A stretch of DNA of 7,968 nucleotides. Source: Pseudomonadota bacterium (lineage in GTDB: Bacteria > Pseudomonadota > Alphaproteobacteria > JAAXGF01). Below are positions 1-5,925 of this stretch, one piece after another. Numbering within the stretch: the stretch's first letter is position 1; the number at the start of each line of letters is the position of its first letter. The position numbers and the translations under genes are program-made. The notes under the pieces are model-generated. The model did not search any database. It was given only the letters and a program-made list of their open reading frames with translations, and had not been told where the DNA came from. Where the stretch lies: positions 1-7,968 of the forward strand of contig JADFMW010000132.1 of NCBI GenBank assembly GCA_022563655.1. The letters are read 5' to 3'.

Positions 1-144
1 CCCCACTTGCACCGCGCTTCGCCCGCGGCGCCTGAGTGACCGCTCCGGTTTCGCATCGGTTCGCAAAATACGTAGTTTCTATCCAGGGCCTTTACCGGCC
101 AGGGCCCTTCGGTTAAAATGAACGTACGCGCGGAGGCTCTGCCC
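1..144. other. Unassigned leader upstream of the first gene
   Basis: No gene can be assigned here; short open stretches at the left edge end in stops within 40 bases in two forward frames. The segment around 63-82 is noticeably A+T richer than its surroundings and could hold a promoter, but no convincing -35/-10 pair is visible. A 6-bp inverted repeat (AGGGCC at 85-90, GGCCCT at 103-108, 12-base loop) lies just before the first gene, and CCAGGGCC occurs twice (83-90 and 99-106). No T-run follows, so it is not a clear terminator. In related genomes argS often lies upstream of the SPOR gene, but nothing of it is visible here. Confidence 0.3.
132..136 (+). promoter_or_regulatory. Shine-Dalgarno GGAGG that sets the start at 145
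   Basis: A perfect GGAGG lies 8 bases before ATG 145. The earlier in-frame ATG at 118 has no Shine-Dalgarno-like sequence before it, so 145 is the better start. Confidence 0.7.
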
Positions 145-930
145 ATGGCGGAAAACGGCGACTCGAAGGGCGTGCTGGCGGTGATGCTGGCCTGCATCCT
201 GCTGGTGGCGGGCGCGTTGATCTACGGCCGCGTGCGCGGCGCGCCCGCGGCCGCGGGGCAGACGCCCGTAACGCCTTCGAACAAGCCGAACGGCGAACTG
301 GAAGCGGCCCCCGCGGAGACGAACGTCGGCCCAGAGATCATCTTCGAGGAACCGACCCACGCCCAGGTGCGCCTGCACGCCAGGGAGATGAAGCTGGTCG
401 CCCCCATGGAGTTGGTGACGGATCCGCAGGCCACCGGCGGCCGGGCGATCGGCGCGATCGCCGATCATGCGAACCCGCCGGGCGGCACCCACAACTACAA
501 GTGCGAGCACTGGCCCGCGGACTTCAGCGGCCTCGCGCCGGCGGAACGCAAGCACTTCGCCGGGATCAAGAAGGCGGTGGAGGTGGACTTCCGCTTCGCC
601 TTCGACATCGGCACGGCGGAGGTCTCCTTCGATGTGCCCGAAAAGGGCGACTACCGCATCTACATGCGCGCGAAGTGGTGCTGTAGCTGCGGGAACTCCT
701 TCTACTTTACGGTGGACGACGGCCCCGTGCGGGTGTTCGAGGAGAACGGCGGCACCTACGGGGCATGGATCTGGGGCGCCTACCGGGACGGGGGCAAGGT
801 GGCGAAGCTGGACCTGGACGCCGGGCCGCACGTGCTCAAGCTCGCGTTCCGCGAGGATGGCGCGCGCCTCGACCAGGTGCTCCTGACCACCCGCGACGAC
901 GACCGCTGGAGCCCGACGACGGAGGACTGA
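145..930 (+). CDS. Membrane-anchored protein with carbohydrate-binding-like exported domain
   Basis: This 261-residue protein starts at ATG 145. Residues 9-28 form one hydrophobic helix with no cleavage motif or lipobox that I can see, so it is probably anchored with its C-terminal part in the periplasm. A Pro/Ala/Glu-rich linker follows to about residue 70. Residues from about 75 to 250 resemble the jelly-roll, galactose-binding-like modules of the CBM6/CBM35 type: an early E-M-x-L-x-x-P-M segment, a T-G-G turn, N-S-F-Y-F, W-I-W-G, and a final A-G-x-H-x-L then R-E-D-G-x-x-L-D-Q-V-L-L-T. The fold is inferred from this pattern. No catalytic motif is seen. Cysteines at about 120, 179, 180 and 182 (W-C-C-S-C-G) are unusual and could form disulfides or bind metal. 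The gene ends 4 bases before the SPOR gene, so the two are probably co-transcribed. Its sugar ligand, if any, is unknown. Confidence 0.6.
   Translation: MAENGDSKGVLAVMLACILLVAGALIYGRVRGAPAAAGQTPVTPSNKPNGELEAAPAETNVGPEIIFEEPTHAQVRLHAREMKLVAPMELVTDPQATGGRAIGAIADHANPPGGTHNYKCEHWPADFSGLAPAERKHFAGIKKAVEVDFRFAFDIGTAEVSFDVPEKGDYRIYMRAKWCCSCGNSFYFTVDDGPVRVFEENGGTYGAWIWGAYRDGGKVAKLDLDAGPHVLKLAFREDGARLDQVLLTTRDDDRWSPTTED
921..925 (+). promoter_or_regulatory. Shine-Dalgarno GGAGG for the SPOR gene
   Basis: GGAGG lies inside the last codons of the upstream gene, 9 bases before ATG 935. It fixes the SPOR start and supports coupled expression of the two genes. Confidence 0.65.
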
Positions 931-934
931 CGGC

Positions 935-1783
935 ATGCTAAGCCCCAAATCCGGGCGGTCCAGGCGCCGGAAATTCAGGAAAGCCATCCTGGGCGTCGGC
1001 CTCGCCCTGCTCGGCGGGCTCGGCGGGTACGTCTGGGTGACGTGGCCGGGCGGGGAGAGCGTCCAGGAGGTGCCGCTGATCCGCGCCGACGAGGGCCCGA
1101 TCAAGAAGCGCCCGGCGGAGCCCGGCGGAATGGCGATCCCCAACCAGGACAAGCTGGTCTACGAAGCGTTGAGCGAATACGGCCGCGAGGAGAAGGTCGA
1201 GGTCCTGCTGCCGCCGCCCGAGGAGCCGCTGCCGGCGCCGACTTCCGCCGTGCCCCGGCCCGTGGCGCCGGCAGAGCCCGCCGAACAGCCCGCCGCGCAG
1301 CCCGCCGAAGCCGAAGCCCCGCCGGCGACGCCGGAGACGCCCGTGACGCCGGAACCGACAACCGAGATCGCGACCGCCGAACCCGGGCCGGAGGCGACGC
1401 CGCCCGCGCCCGAGCCGCCCGCCAAGGCCGCGACCGCCACACCGGCGCCGGCCAGCCCCAAGCCCGCCCAAGCCGCCACGGTCGCCGCGGTGCCGCCGGC
1501 GGCGGCTTCCCCGGCGCCACCGGCCGCGGCCAAGGCCTTCATGGTGCAGCTCGGCGCGTACCGCAAGGCGCCGGCAGCCGACACCGGCTGGCGGCGGCTC
1601 CTCAAGGCCAACAGAGACCTGCTCGGCGAGTTGAAGCCGAAGGTCGTGCGGGCCGACCTCGGGGCCGGCAAGGGCGTGTTCTTCCGCCTTCGCGCCGGCC
1701 CGCTCGGCGACGAGGCGGCGGCGAGGGCGCTGTGCGCCCGCCTCAAGGTGCGCCGGCAGGGCTGCTTCATCGTCCGGCCGTGA
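935..1783 (+). CDS. SPOR domain-containing membrane protein
   Basis: This 282-residue protein has a basic N-terminus (residues 7-16), one membrane helix at about 17-37, a conserved-looking juxtamembrane part (V-P-L-I-R-A-D, later P-G-G-M-A-I-P-N-Q-D-K-L-V-Y), a Pro/Ala/Glu low-complexity linker at about 98-199, and a SPOR domain at about 200-282 opening with F-M-V-Q-L-G-A-Y. SPOR domains bind denuded glycan strands of septal peptidoglycan, so the protein probably sits in the inner membrane and reaches into the periplasm at the division site. The linker would span the gap to the wall. The P-L-I-R-A-D and P-G-G segments are, as I recall, typical of the alphaproteobacterial SPOR proteins encoded between argS and nagZ. 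Here nagZ is not adjacent, because an oppositely oriented gene pair intervenes. It is too divergent to name as FtsN or DedD. Confidence 0.85.
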   Translation: MLSPKSGRSRRRKFRKAILGVGLALLGGLGGYVWVTWPGGESVQEVPLIRADEGPIKKRPAEPGGMAIPNQDKLVYEALSEYGREEKVEVLLPPPEEPLPAPTSAVPRPVAPAEPAEQPAAQPAEAEAPPATPETPVTPEPTTEIATAEPGPEATPPAPEPPAKAATATPAPASPKPAQAATVAAVPPAAASPAPPAAAKAFMVQLGAYRKAPAADTGWRRLLKANRDLLGELKPKVVRADLGAGKGVFFRLRAGPLGDEAAARALCARLKVRRQGCFIVRP

Positions 1784-1785
1784 AC

Positions 1786-1803
1786 GGAAATTGGGGACAG
1801 TTA
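1786..1803. repeat. GGAAATTGGGGACAGTTA junction motif, possible mobile-element remnant
   Basis: This 18-base string lies 2 bases after the SPOR stop and supplies the stop codon (TTA read as TAA) of the convergent aminotransferase gene. Strings of the form AATTGGGGACAGTTA or GGGGACAGTCAC recur in many bacterial genomes beside REP-associated Y1 (IS200-like) transposases; that is from memory and not checked. No transposase and no second copy are visible in the window, so this is a tentative relic call. The 17 bases between the two stop codons contain no terminator. Confidence 0.35.
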
Positions 1804-2961
1804 AGTGGATAGCGCCGCGATCACGGCGCCGACGATGCGGTCTTGCGTCGCCGTGTCGAGATAGGGGTGCATGGGCAGGCTCAGCACGCTTTCCGCCAGC
1901 CTTTCGGCCACGGGCGCAACGATCGTATCCGGCGCGAAAGCCCGATATGCGGGCTGCCGGTGGAGCGTTTTTGGGTAATACACCGCGGTCGGGATTCCCT
2001 GGGCCTGAAGTCGCGCGGCCACCTCGTCGCGACGTTCGAGAACCAGCGTGTAATAGCCCCACGCGGGCTGCGCATCGGGGGCCGCGGCCGGCGCCTTGGC
2101 GACTCCCCGGAGCCGCTCGCCGTAGCGCTCGGCGATACGCTTGCGGGCCGCGAGCTCGTCCTCGAAGATTGCCAGCTTCTCGATCAGGATCGCCGCCTGC
2201 AAGGTGTCGAGCCGGCCGTTGATCCCGATGCGGACGAAGTCGTTCCTATCGCGGCCCTGGCCGTGGAGGCGCAGCGATCGGATCGTCGCCGCGAGCTCGT
2301 CGTCCTGGGTGAAGACGCAGCCTCCGTCACCGTAACAACCCAAGGGCTTGGCCGGGTAGAAGCTGGTGACGGTGACATCGGCCAGCGTGCCGACGCGCTC
2401 GCCCGCGAGCCTCGCGCCGAAGCTCTGGGCGGCGTCGGCGACCACGACCATGCCGTGGTCTTCGGCGACGCGGCGCACCGCGGGGTACGCCGCGGGATGG
2501 CCGTATAGGTCCACGGGGATCACCGCCCTGGCCCGCAGCCGCCCTTGGCGCTCGACGCTTTCGACCGCGGCTTGGAGGCTTTGGTGATCGAGGTTGAACG
2601 TCTCGGGCAGAACGTCGACGAACACCGGGGTCGCGCCCAGCAGCGCCGCGGCCTCGGCGGGAGCGGGAAACGAGAACGTCGGCATGAACACGGCATCGCC
2701 GCGGCCGATCCCCTTGGCCATCAGCACCAGCAGCAACGCATCGGTGCCGCTGGCGCAGGTTATGGCGTGGCGCGCGCCGCAGAACGCAGCGAGCCGCGTC
2801 TCGAGGTCGTCCACCTCGGGTCCCATGATGAAGGCGCCGTGCTCGAGGACGCGATGAATCGCCGCGTCGATGCGGTCGGCGATCCGCGCCCGCTGCCCCG
2901 CGAGGTCGACGAACGGAATGGGGCTCGCAGCCGCGGAGCCGGCCAAATGCCCGGCGGTCAT
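1801..2961 (-). CDS. gnnB: PLP-dependent sugar-nucleotide 3-aminotransferase, GnnB/WbpE-like (DegT/DnrJ/EryC1)
   Basis: This 386-residue type I PLP aminotransferase would transfer an amino group from glutamate onto the 3-keto group of a UDP-sugar in the cytoplasm. Visible landmarks: N-terminal I-P-F-V-D-L, the G-P-E-V segment near 47-50, S-G-T-D at 71-74 (phosphate pocket), D176-A-A-Q-S (pyridine-nitrogen aspartate), K205 in Y-P-A-K-P-L-G-C-Y-G-D-G-G (Schiff-base lysine), N-G-R-L-D-T-L-Q-A-A at about 248-257, and a C-terminal S-L-P-M-H-P-Y-L-D. Length is normal. The ATG at 2961 overlaps the stop of the dehydrogenase gene in an ATGA, so translation is coupled; longer in-frame starts to 3036 lie inside that gene and precede the family's usual N-terminus. 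Sequence flavour is closest to WbpE/WlbC, but the partner dehydrogenase argues for GnnB, which makes UDP-GlcNAc3N for amide-linked lipid A. A role in surface polysaccharide is the alternative. Confidence 0.75.
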   Translation of the reverse strand: MTAGHLAGSAAASPIPFVDLAGQRARIADRIDAAIHRVLEHGAFIMGPEVDDLETRLAAFCGARHAITCASGTDALLLVLMAKGIGRGDAVFMPTFSFPAPAEAAALLGATPVFVDVLPETFNLDHQSLQAAVESVERQGRLRARAVIPVDLYGHPAAYPAVRRVAEDHGMVVVADAAQSFGARLAGERVGTLADVTVTSFYPAKPLGCYGDGGCVFTQDDELAATIRSLRLHGQGRDRNDFVRIGINGRLDTLQAAILIEKLAIFEDELAARKRIAERYGERLRGVAKAPAAAPDAQPAWGYYTLVLERRDEVAARLQAQGIPTAVYYPKTLHRQPAYRAFAPDTIVAPVAERLAESVLSLPMHPYLDTATQDRIVGAVIAALST

Positions 2962-3935
2962 TGCGACACTGCGGATTCCGTGCGACGGACCGTCTTGGCC
3001 CACGTCCGCATCTGATCGGTGATCGCGATCGCGCATTGGATCGCGCGCAAGCCATCCTCGCCGCTGACCAGCGGCGGCGTCCCATCAACGATCGCTGCAA
3101 TAAAGGCCTCGATTTCCCGCATCAGGGGGTCGCCCTCGTCGATCGGGTATTCGTTCGCCTCCAGACGGAGGGCGCCAGTGTCAACGTCTGCGGCGAGCTT
3201 ACGCACCACTTGCAACTTTTTCTCGTGGAGGTCGATGCGGACGTAGGCGTCGTGCTGAAACAGCCTGATTACGCGCTCGGTTTTGCGGCTCACGCGACTC
3301 GCGGTGATGCTGGCGACGCAGCCGTTCGCGAATCGGATGCGGGCATTGGCGATATCCTCCTCGTCGCTAACGATCGGCACGCCGATAGCGTCGATGTCCC
3401 TAATCGGAGCCTTTACCAAGTCGAGGACGAAATCGAGGTCGTGGATCATCATGTCGAGGATCACGTTGATGTCGCTGCCCCGCGCCTTGAACGGCGCGAC
3501 GCGCTGGCAGTCCACGAACATCGGCTCGCTGATGACGTCGTGGAGGGCCAAGCGGGCGCCGCTAAAGCGCTCGATATGACCGACCTGCAGTACCCGAGCT
3601 TTTGCTTTCGACAGGTCCACCAGAGCCCGCGCCGTGGCCGGATCGTCAGTCATCGGCTTCTCGACGAGCACATGGGCGCCCGCTTCCAAGAACGCACGGG
3701 CGACCTCGTAATGGACCGCGGTCGGCACGGCGATACTGACAGCGTCGACGACTCCCAAGAGATCGCGATAGTCGGTCACTCCTCGCACATCGAGATCGCT
3801 TGCGACCGCGCCGGCGCGCGCCGGGTCGATGTCCGCAACCGCGACCAGCTCGACCTGTGGCAAGACGGCGTATTTGTGAGCGTGGAACTCACCGAAATAG
3901 CCGACGCCAATCACCGCAGTCTTGAGTGAACGCAT
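2958..3935 (-). CDS. gnnA: Gfo/Idh/MocA UDP-GlcNAc 3-dehydrogenase, GnnA-like
   Basis: This 325-residue NAD(P)-dependent oxidoreductase probably oxidises the 3-hydroxyl of UDP-GlcNAc to the 3-keto sugar, which the next gene would aminate. The Rossmann signature G-V-G-Y-F-G is at 10-15, E-K-P (the family's catalytic lysine motif) at 92-94, and the D-M-M-I-H-D-L-D helix with its active-site histidine at 161-168. G-C-V-A-S-I-T-A-S-R-V-S near 205-216 is a hallmark I associate with the GnnA-type subgroup rather than WbpB. The pair GnnA-GnnB is established in Acidithiobacillus ferrooxidans, and lipid A carrying 2,3-diaminoglucose occurs in several alphaproteobacteria. It is first in the two-gene unit and has its own Shine-Dalgarno. 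By spot counts it is about 53-65% G+C, against about 72-75% for nagZ next door, which may mark a different history. A pathway for another 3-amino sugar cannot be excluded. Confidence 0.75.
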   Translation of the reverse strand: MRSLKTAVIGVGYFGEFHAHKYAVLPQVELVAVADIDPARAGAVASDLDVRGVTDYRDLLGVVDAVSIAVPTAVHYEVARAFLEAGAHVLVEKPMTDDPATARALVDLSKAKARVLQVGHIERFSGARLALHDVISEPMFVDCQRVAPFKARGSDINVILDMMIHDLDFVLDLVKAPIRDIDAIGVPIVSDEEDIANARIRFANGCVASITASRVSRKTERVIRLFQHDAYVRIDLHEKKLQVVRKLAADVDTGALRLEANEYPIDEGDPLMREIEAFIAAIVDGTPPLVSGEDGLRAIQCAIAITDQMRTWAKTVRRTESAVSQ

Positions 3936-3940
3936 GAGGC

Positions 3941-3946
3941 ACCTTT
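3941..3946 (-). promoter_or_regulatory. Shine-Dalgarno AAAGGT for the dehydrogenase gene
   Basis: On the minus strand AAAGGT ends 5 bases before the ATG at 3935. It supports that start and shows the pair has its own translation entry point. Confidence 0.6.
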
Positions 3947-3951
3947 AAACA

Positions 3952-3961
3952 CGCACGTGCG
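3952..3961. promoter_or_regulatory. CGCACGTGCG palindrome, possible operator
   Basis: A perfect 10-bp palindrome lies 16 bases upstream of the dehydrogenase start codon, where a repressor could block the minus-strand promoter. Short GC palindromes arise easily in such DNA, so this is weak. Confidence 0.2.
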
Positions 3962-4018
3962 ACCAGCCCGGGGCGGAAAGGTAGCGCGTCCGCACGCGCG
4001 AAACCACGGATAATCGCG

Positions 4019-4047
4019 GGCGCGATCGGCCGGCGGCCGAGCGCGCC
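4019..4047. other. Strong intergenic stem-loop between divergent genes
   Basis: GGCGCGATCGGCC at 4019-4031 faces GGCCGAGCGCGCC at 4035-4047. Twelve of 13 positions pair (one A-G mismatch at 4025/4041) around a 3-base loop. It lies in the 160-base gap between the divergent dehydrogenase and nagZ genes. No T-run follows on either strand, so it does not look like an intrinsic terminator. It may be a protein-binding palindrome or the edge of an inserted segment. No clear promoter pair is visible on either strand of this gap. Confidence 0.45.
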
Positions 4048-4095
4048 GAGTAAGACCAAGATTTTCGTGGCCAACGGCAAGCGGCGCGGCTAGTT

Positions 4096-5172
4096 TTGGC
4101 GCGCGCATCGACGCGCAAAGCGCCACAGAACGATCCGGTTTCGTTGTCGAGTTCCGAGTCCGACCCCCGCAGGGCTGTGATTTTCGGCTGCGCCGGCCCG
4201 CGCCTCGCCGCCGGGGAGCGGCGCTTTTTCGCCGCCGCGCGGCCGCTCGGGTTCATTTTGTTCGAGCGTAACTGTAATACGGCCAAGCAGGTGCGGGCGC
4301 TGGTCGAGAGCCTGCGCGACGCGGTCGAGCGCGCCGACGCGCCGGTGTTGATCGACCAGGAGGGCGGGCGCGTGGCGCGGCTTCGCCCTCCCGAGTGGCG
4401 CGCCGCGCCGGCGGCAGAACGCTTCGGCGAGCTTGCCCGGCACGACCTCGCGGCGGCGCGCCAGGCGGCTCGGCTCAACGCCCGCCTGATCGCCGCCGAG
4501 CTCCATGATCTTGGCATTAGCGTCAACTGCGCGCCGGTGCTCGACGTGCCGGCAACCGGCGCGCACGACGTCATCGGCAGCCGCGCGTTCGGCGCCGATC
4601 CGCGCATCGTCGCCATGCTCGGCGCCGAGGTTTGCACCGGGCTGCTGGCCGGCGGCGTGCTGCCGCTCATCAAGCACACGCCGGGCCACGGCCACGCGAT
4701 GTGCGACAGCCACCTCGAGGCGCCGGTCGTCGAGGCGCCTCTCGAGGCGTTGCGGGAGACGGACTTCGCGCCGTTCGCGGCGCTCGCCGACGCGCCGTGG
4801 GCGATGACGGCGCACGTCGTCTACACCGCCCTCGACGAGCTGCCGGCGACGCTATCGCGGCGCGTGATCGAGGACGTTGTCCGCGGCGAGATCGGCTTCG
4901 GCGGCATGCTGCTCACCGACGACATATCGATGCGGGCGCTGAGCGGCGGGCTCGGCGAGCGCACCCGGGCGGCGCTCGCCGCCGGCTGCGACGCCGTCGC
5001 CCATTGCACCGGCGATCTCGACGAGATGGGCGAGGTGGCCTCGGCTGCGGCGCCGCTGAGCGACGCCGCCCTGGGGCGCCTCGCCGCGGCGCACGCGCGG
5101 CACGCACCGCCCGAGCCGTTCGACGCCGCCCGGGCGACGGCGCGACTCGACTCGCTCCTCGCCGGCGATTAA
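4096..5172 (+). CDS. nagZ: Beta-N-acetylhexosaminidase (GH3), peptidoglycan recycling
   Basis: This cytoplasmic GH3 enzyme removes GlcNAc from GlcNAc-anhydroMurNAc-peptides imported during cell-wall recycling. Numbered from the TTG at 4096 (358 residues), it shows F-G-C-A-G-P near the N-terminus, F-I-L-F-x-R-N with D-Q-E-G-G-R downstream, the NagZ-specific loop K193-H-T-P-G-H-G with D204-S-H (acid/base histidine and substrate lysine), and L-L-T-D275-D-I-S-M, where the first aspartate aligns with the GH3 nucleophile. All key residues are present and the length is normal. The start is uncertain: the in-frame stop at 4051 limits the frame, and no ATG occurs between it and the conserved core. Candidates are TTG 4096, TTG 4144 and GTG 4177, none with a good Shine-Dalgarno; 4144 best fits the family's usual N-terminus. 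It heads a tight run with the M50 protease, scpA and scpB. Confidence 0.9.
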   Translation: MARASTRKAPQNDPVSLSSSESDPRRAVIFGCAGPRLAAGERRFFAAARPLGFILFERNCNTAKQVRALVESLRDAVERADAPVLIDQEGGRVARLRPPEWRAAPAAERFGELARHDLAAARQAARLNARLIAAELHDLGISVNCAPVLDVPATGAHDVIGSRAFGADPRIVAMLGAEVCTGLLAGGVLPLIKHTPGHGHAMCDSHLEAPVVEAPLEALRETDFAPFAALADAPWAMTAHVVYTALDELPATLSRRVIEDVVRGEIGFGGMLLTDDISMRALSGGLGERTRAALAAGCDAVAHCTGDLDEMGEVASAAAPLSDAALGRLAAAHARHAPPEPFDAARATARLDSLLAGD

Positions 5173-5182
5173 GAGACGCGGC

Positions 5183-5917
5183 ATGGATCAGTTCCTGTCC
5201 TTCGTCCACGGCGCCTCGGTGTGGGTGATTCCGGTCGTCGTCGCGATCACCCTGCACGAGGCGGCGCACGGCTGGGTCGCCGACCGGCTCGGCGACGACA
5301 CGGCGCGGCGGGCGGGCCGCGTCACCTTCAACCCGTTGCGCCACGTCGATCCGTTCGGCACGGTGGTGCTGCCGGCCCTGTTGCTGATTGTCAGTTCGCC
5401 GGTACTATTCGGCTACGCGAAGCCGGTTCCGGTAAATTTCGCGCGGCTGCGCCGCCCGAAAAGCGATATGATCTGGGTCGCGCTCGCCGGGCCAGGCGTC
5501 AACTTGGGTCTTGCGCTATTCTCGACCTTGCTCCTGCAACTTGTCCATTGGCTGCCGGAGGCGTTGGCTCGGTGGACGGCATTGGCGCTGGTGGCGTCCC
5601 TGCTCATCAATGTCATTCTGGCGGTATTCAATATGTTTCCGCTGCCGCCGCTCGACGGCGGGCGGGTTGCGGTCGGCCTGCTGCCCGGAAGGCTGGCGCT
5701 GAGGTTGGCGCGGCTTGAGCGCCTGGGCATACCGATCATCATCGGGTTACTGTTCGTTGTGCCGATCATCGGCGACTGGCTCGGCGTCAGCTTGCACGTT
5801 TTTTACTGGCTTGTCTGGGTGCCAAGCGATTACGTCATCACGGCGATTTCGTTCATCGCCGGTGTTGACCGCGGGCTGATCGACGGGTTGGCGGCACTTC
5901 TCCTGGGGCTGGGCTAG
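5183..5917 (+). CDS. Site-2 protease family (M50) membrane metalloprotease
   Basis: This 244-residue integral membrane zinc protease belongs to the compact S2P group without a PDZ domain. The first membrane helix carries H25-E-A-A-H29 (zinc ligands and catalytic glutamate). N-P-L-R-H-V-D-P-F-G-T follows at 50-60, then A-G-P-G-V-N-L at about 102-108 and, in a later helix, N-x-F-P-L-P-P-L-D158-G-G-R with the third zinc ligand. Further hydrophobic stretches lie at 61-77, 99-121, 133-152 and 183-222. Such enzymes cleave transmembrane segments, for example of anti-sigma factors, but no substrate can be named. A weak AAGAG precedes the ATG; the gene starts 10 bases after nagZ and ends 8 before scpA. 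Its middle and end look lower in G+C (about 50-58% in spots) than nagZ or scpA, which partly reflects hydrophobic codons. All active-site residues are intact. Confidence 0.88.
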   Translation: MDQFLSFVHGASVWVIPVVVAITLHEAAHGWVADRLGDDTARRAGRVTFNPLRHVDPFGTVVLPALLLIVSSPVLFGYAKPVPVNFARLRRPKSDMIWVALAGPGVNLGLALFSTLLLQLVHWLPEALARWTALALVASLLINVILAVFNMFPLPPLDGGRVAVGLLPGRLALRLARLERLGIPIIIGLLFVVPIIGDWLGVSLHVFYWLVWVPSDYVITAISFIAGVDRGLIDGLAALLLGLG

Positions 5918-5925
5918 CGACGGAC

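Noticed and set aside
118..144. Start of the first gene at ATG 118
   Set aside because: No Shine-Dalgarno precedes it, while ATG 145 has a perfect GGAGG at 8 bases and places the membrane helix close to the N-terminus.
79..1152. Long minus-strand open frame opposite the first two genes
   Set aside because: Its translation is Arg/Val/His-rich without any recognisable domain, while the opposite strand has two proteins with Shine-Dalgarno sequences and clear domains.
1230..1530. Possible tandem DNA repeat in the SPOR linker
   Set aside because: The sequence is biased to Pro/Ala/Glu codons but shows no regular repeat unit; it is ordinary low-complexity linker.
938..2062. Long minus-strand frame across the SPOR gene
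   Set aside because: Gly/Arg-rich low-complexity translation produced by the Pro/Ala-rich linker on the other strand; it also runs through the end of the aminotransferase gene.
2962..3036. Extended N-terminus for the aminotransferase starting at 3036
   Set aside because: It lies inside the dehydrogenase gene and adds residues not expected in the family; the ATGA overlap at 2961 is the natural start.
2961..3929. Plus-strand frame of 322 codons opposite the dehydrogenase
   Set aside because: It mirrors the dehydrogenase gene and has no family motifs; the minus strand carries the Rossmann and catalytic signatures.
4052..4093. Remnant of a gene ending at TAG 4091 just before nagZ
   Set aside because: The short translation resembles neither a SPOR C-terminus nor another family, and the frame is too short to support a pseudogene call.
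4090..4815. Minus-strand frame opposite nagZ
   Set aside because: Arg/Ala-rich and motif-free, whereas the plus strand encodes a full GH3 enzyme with all catalytic residues.
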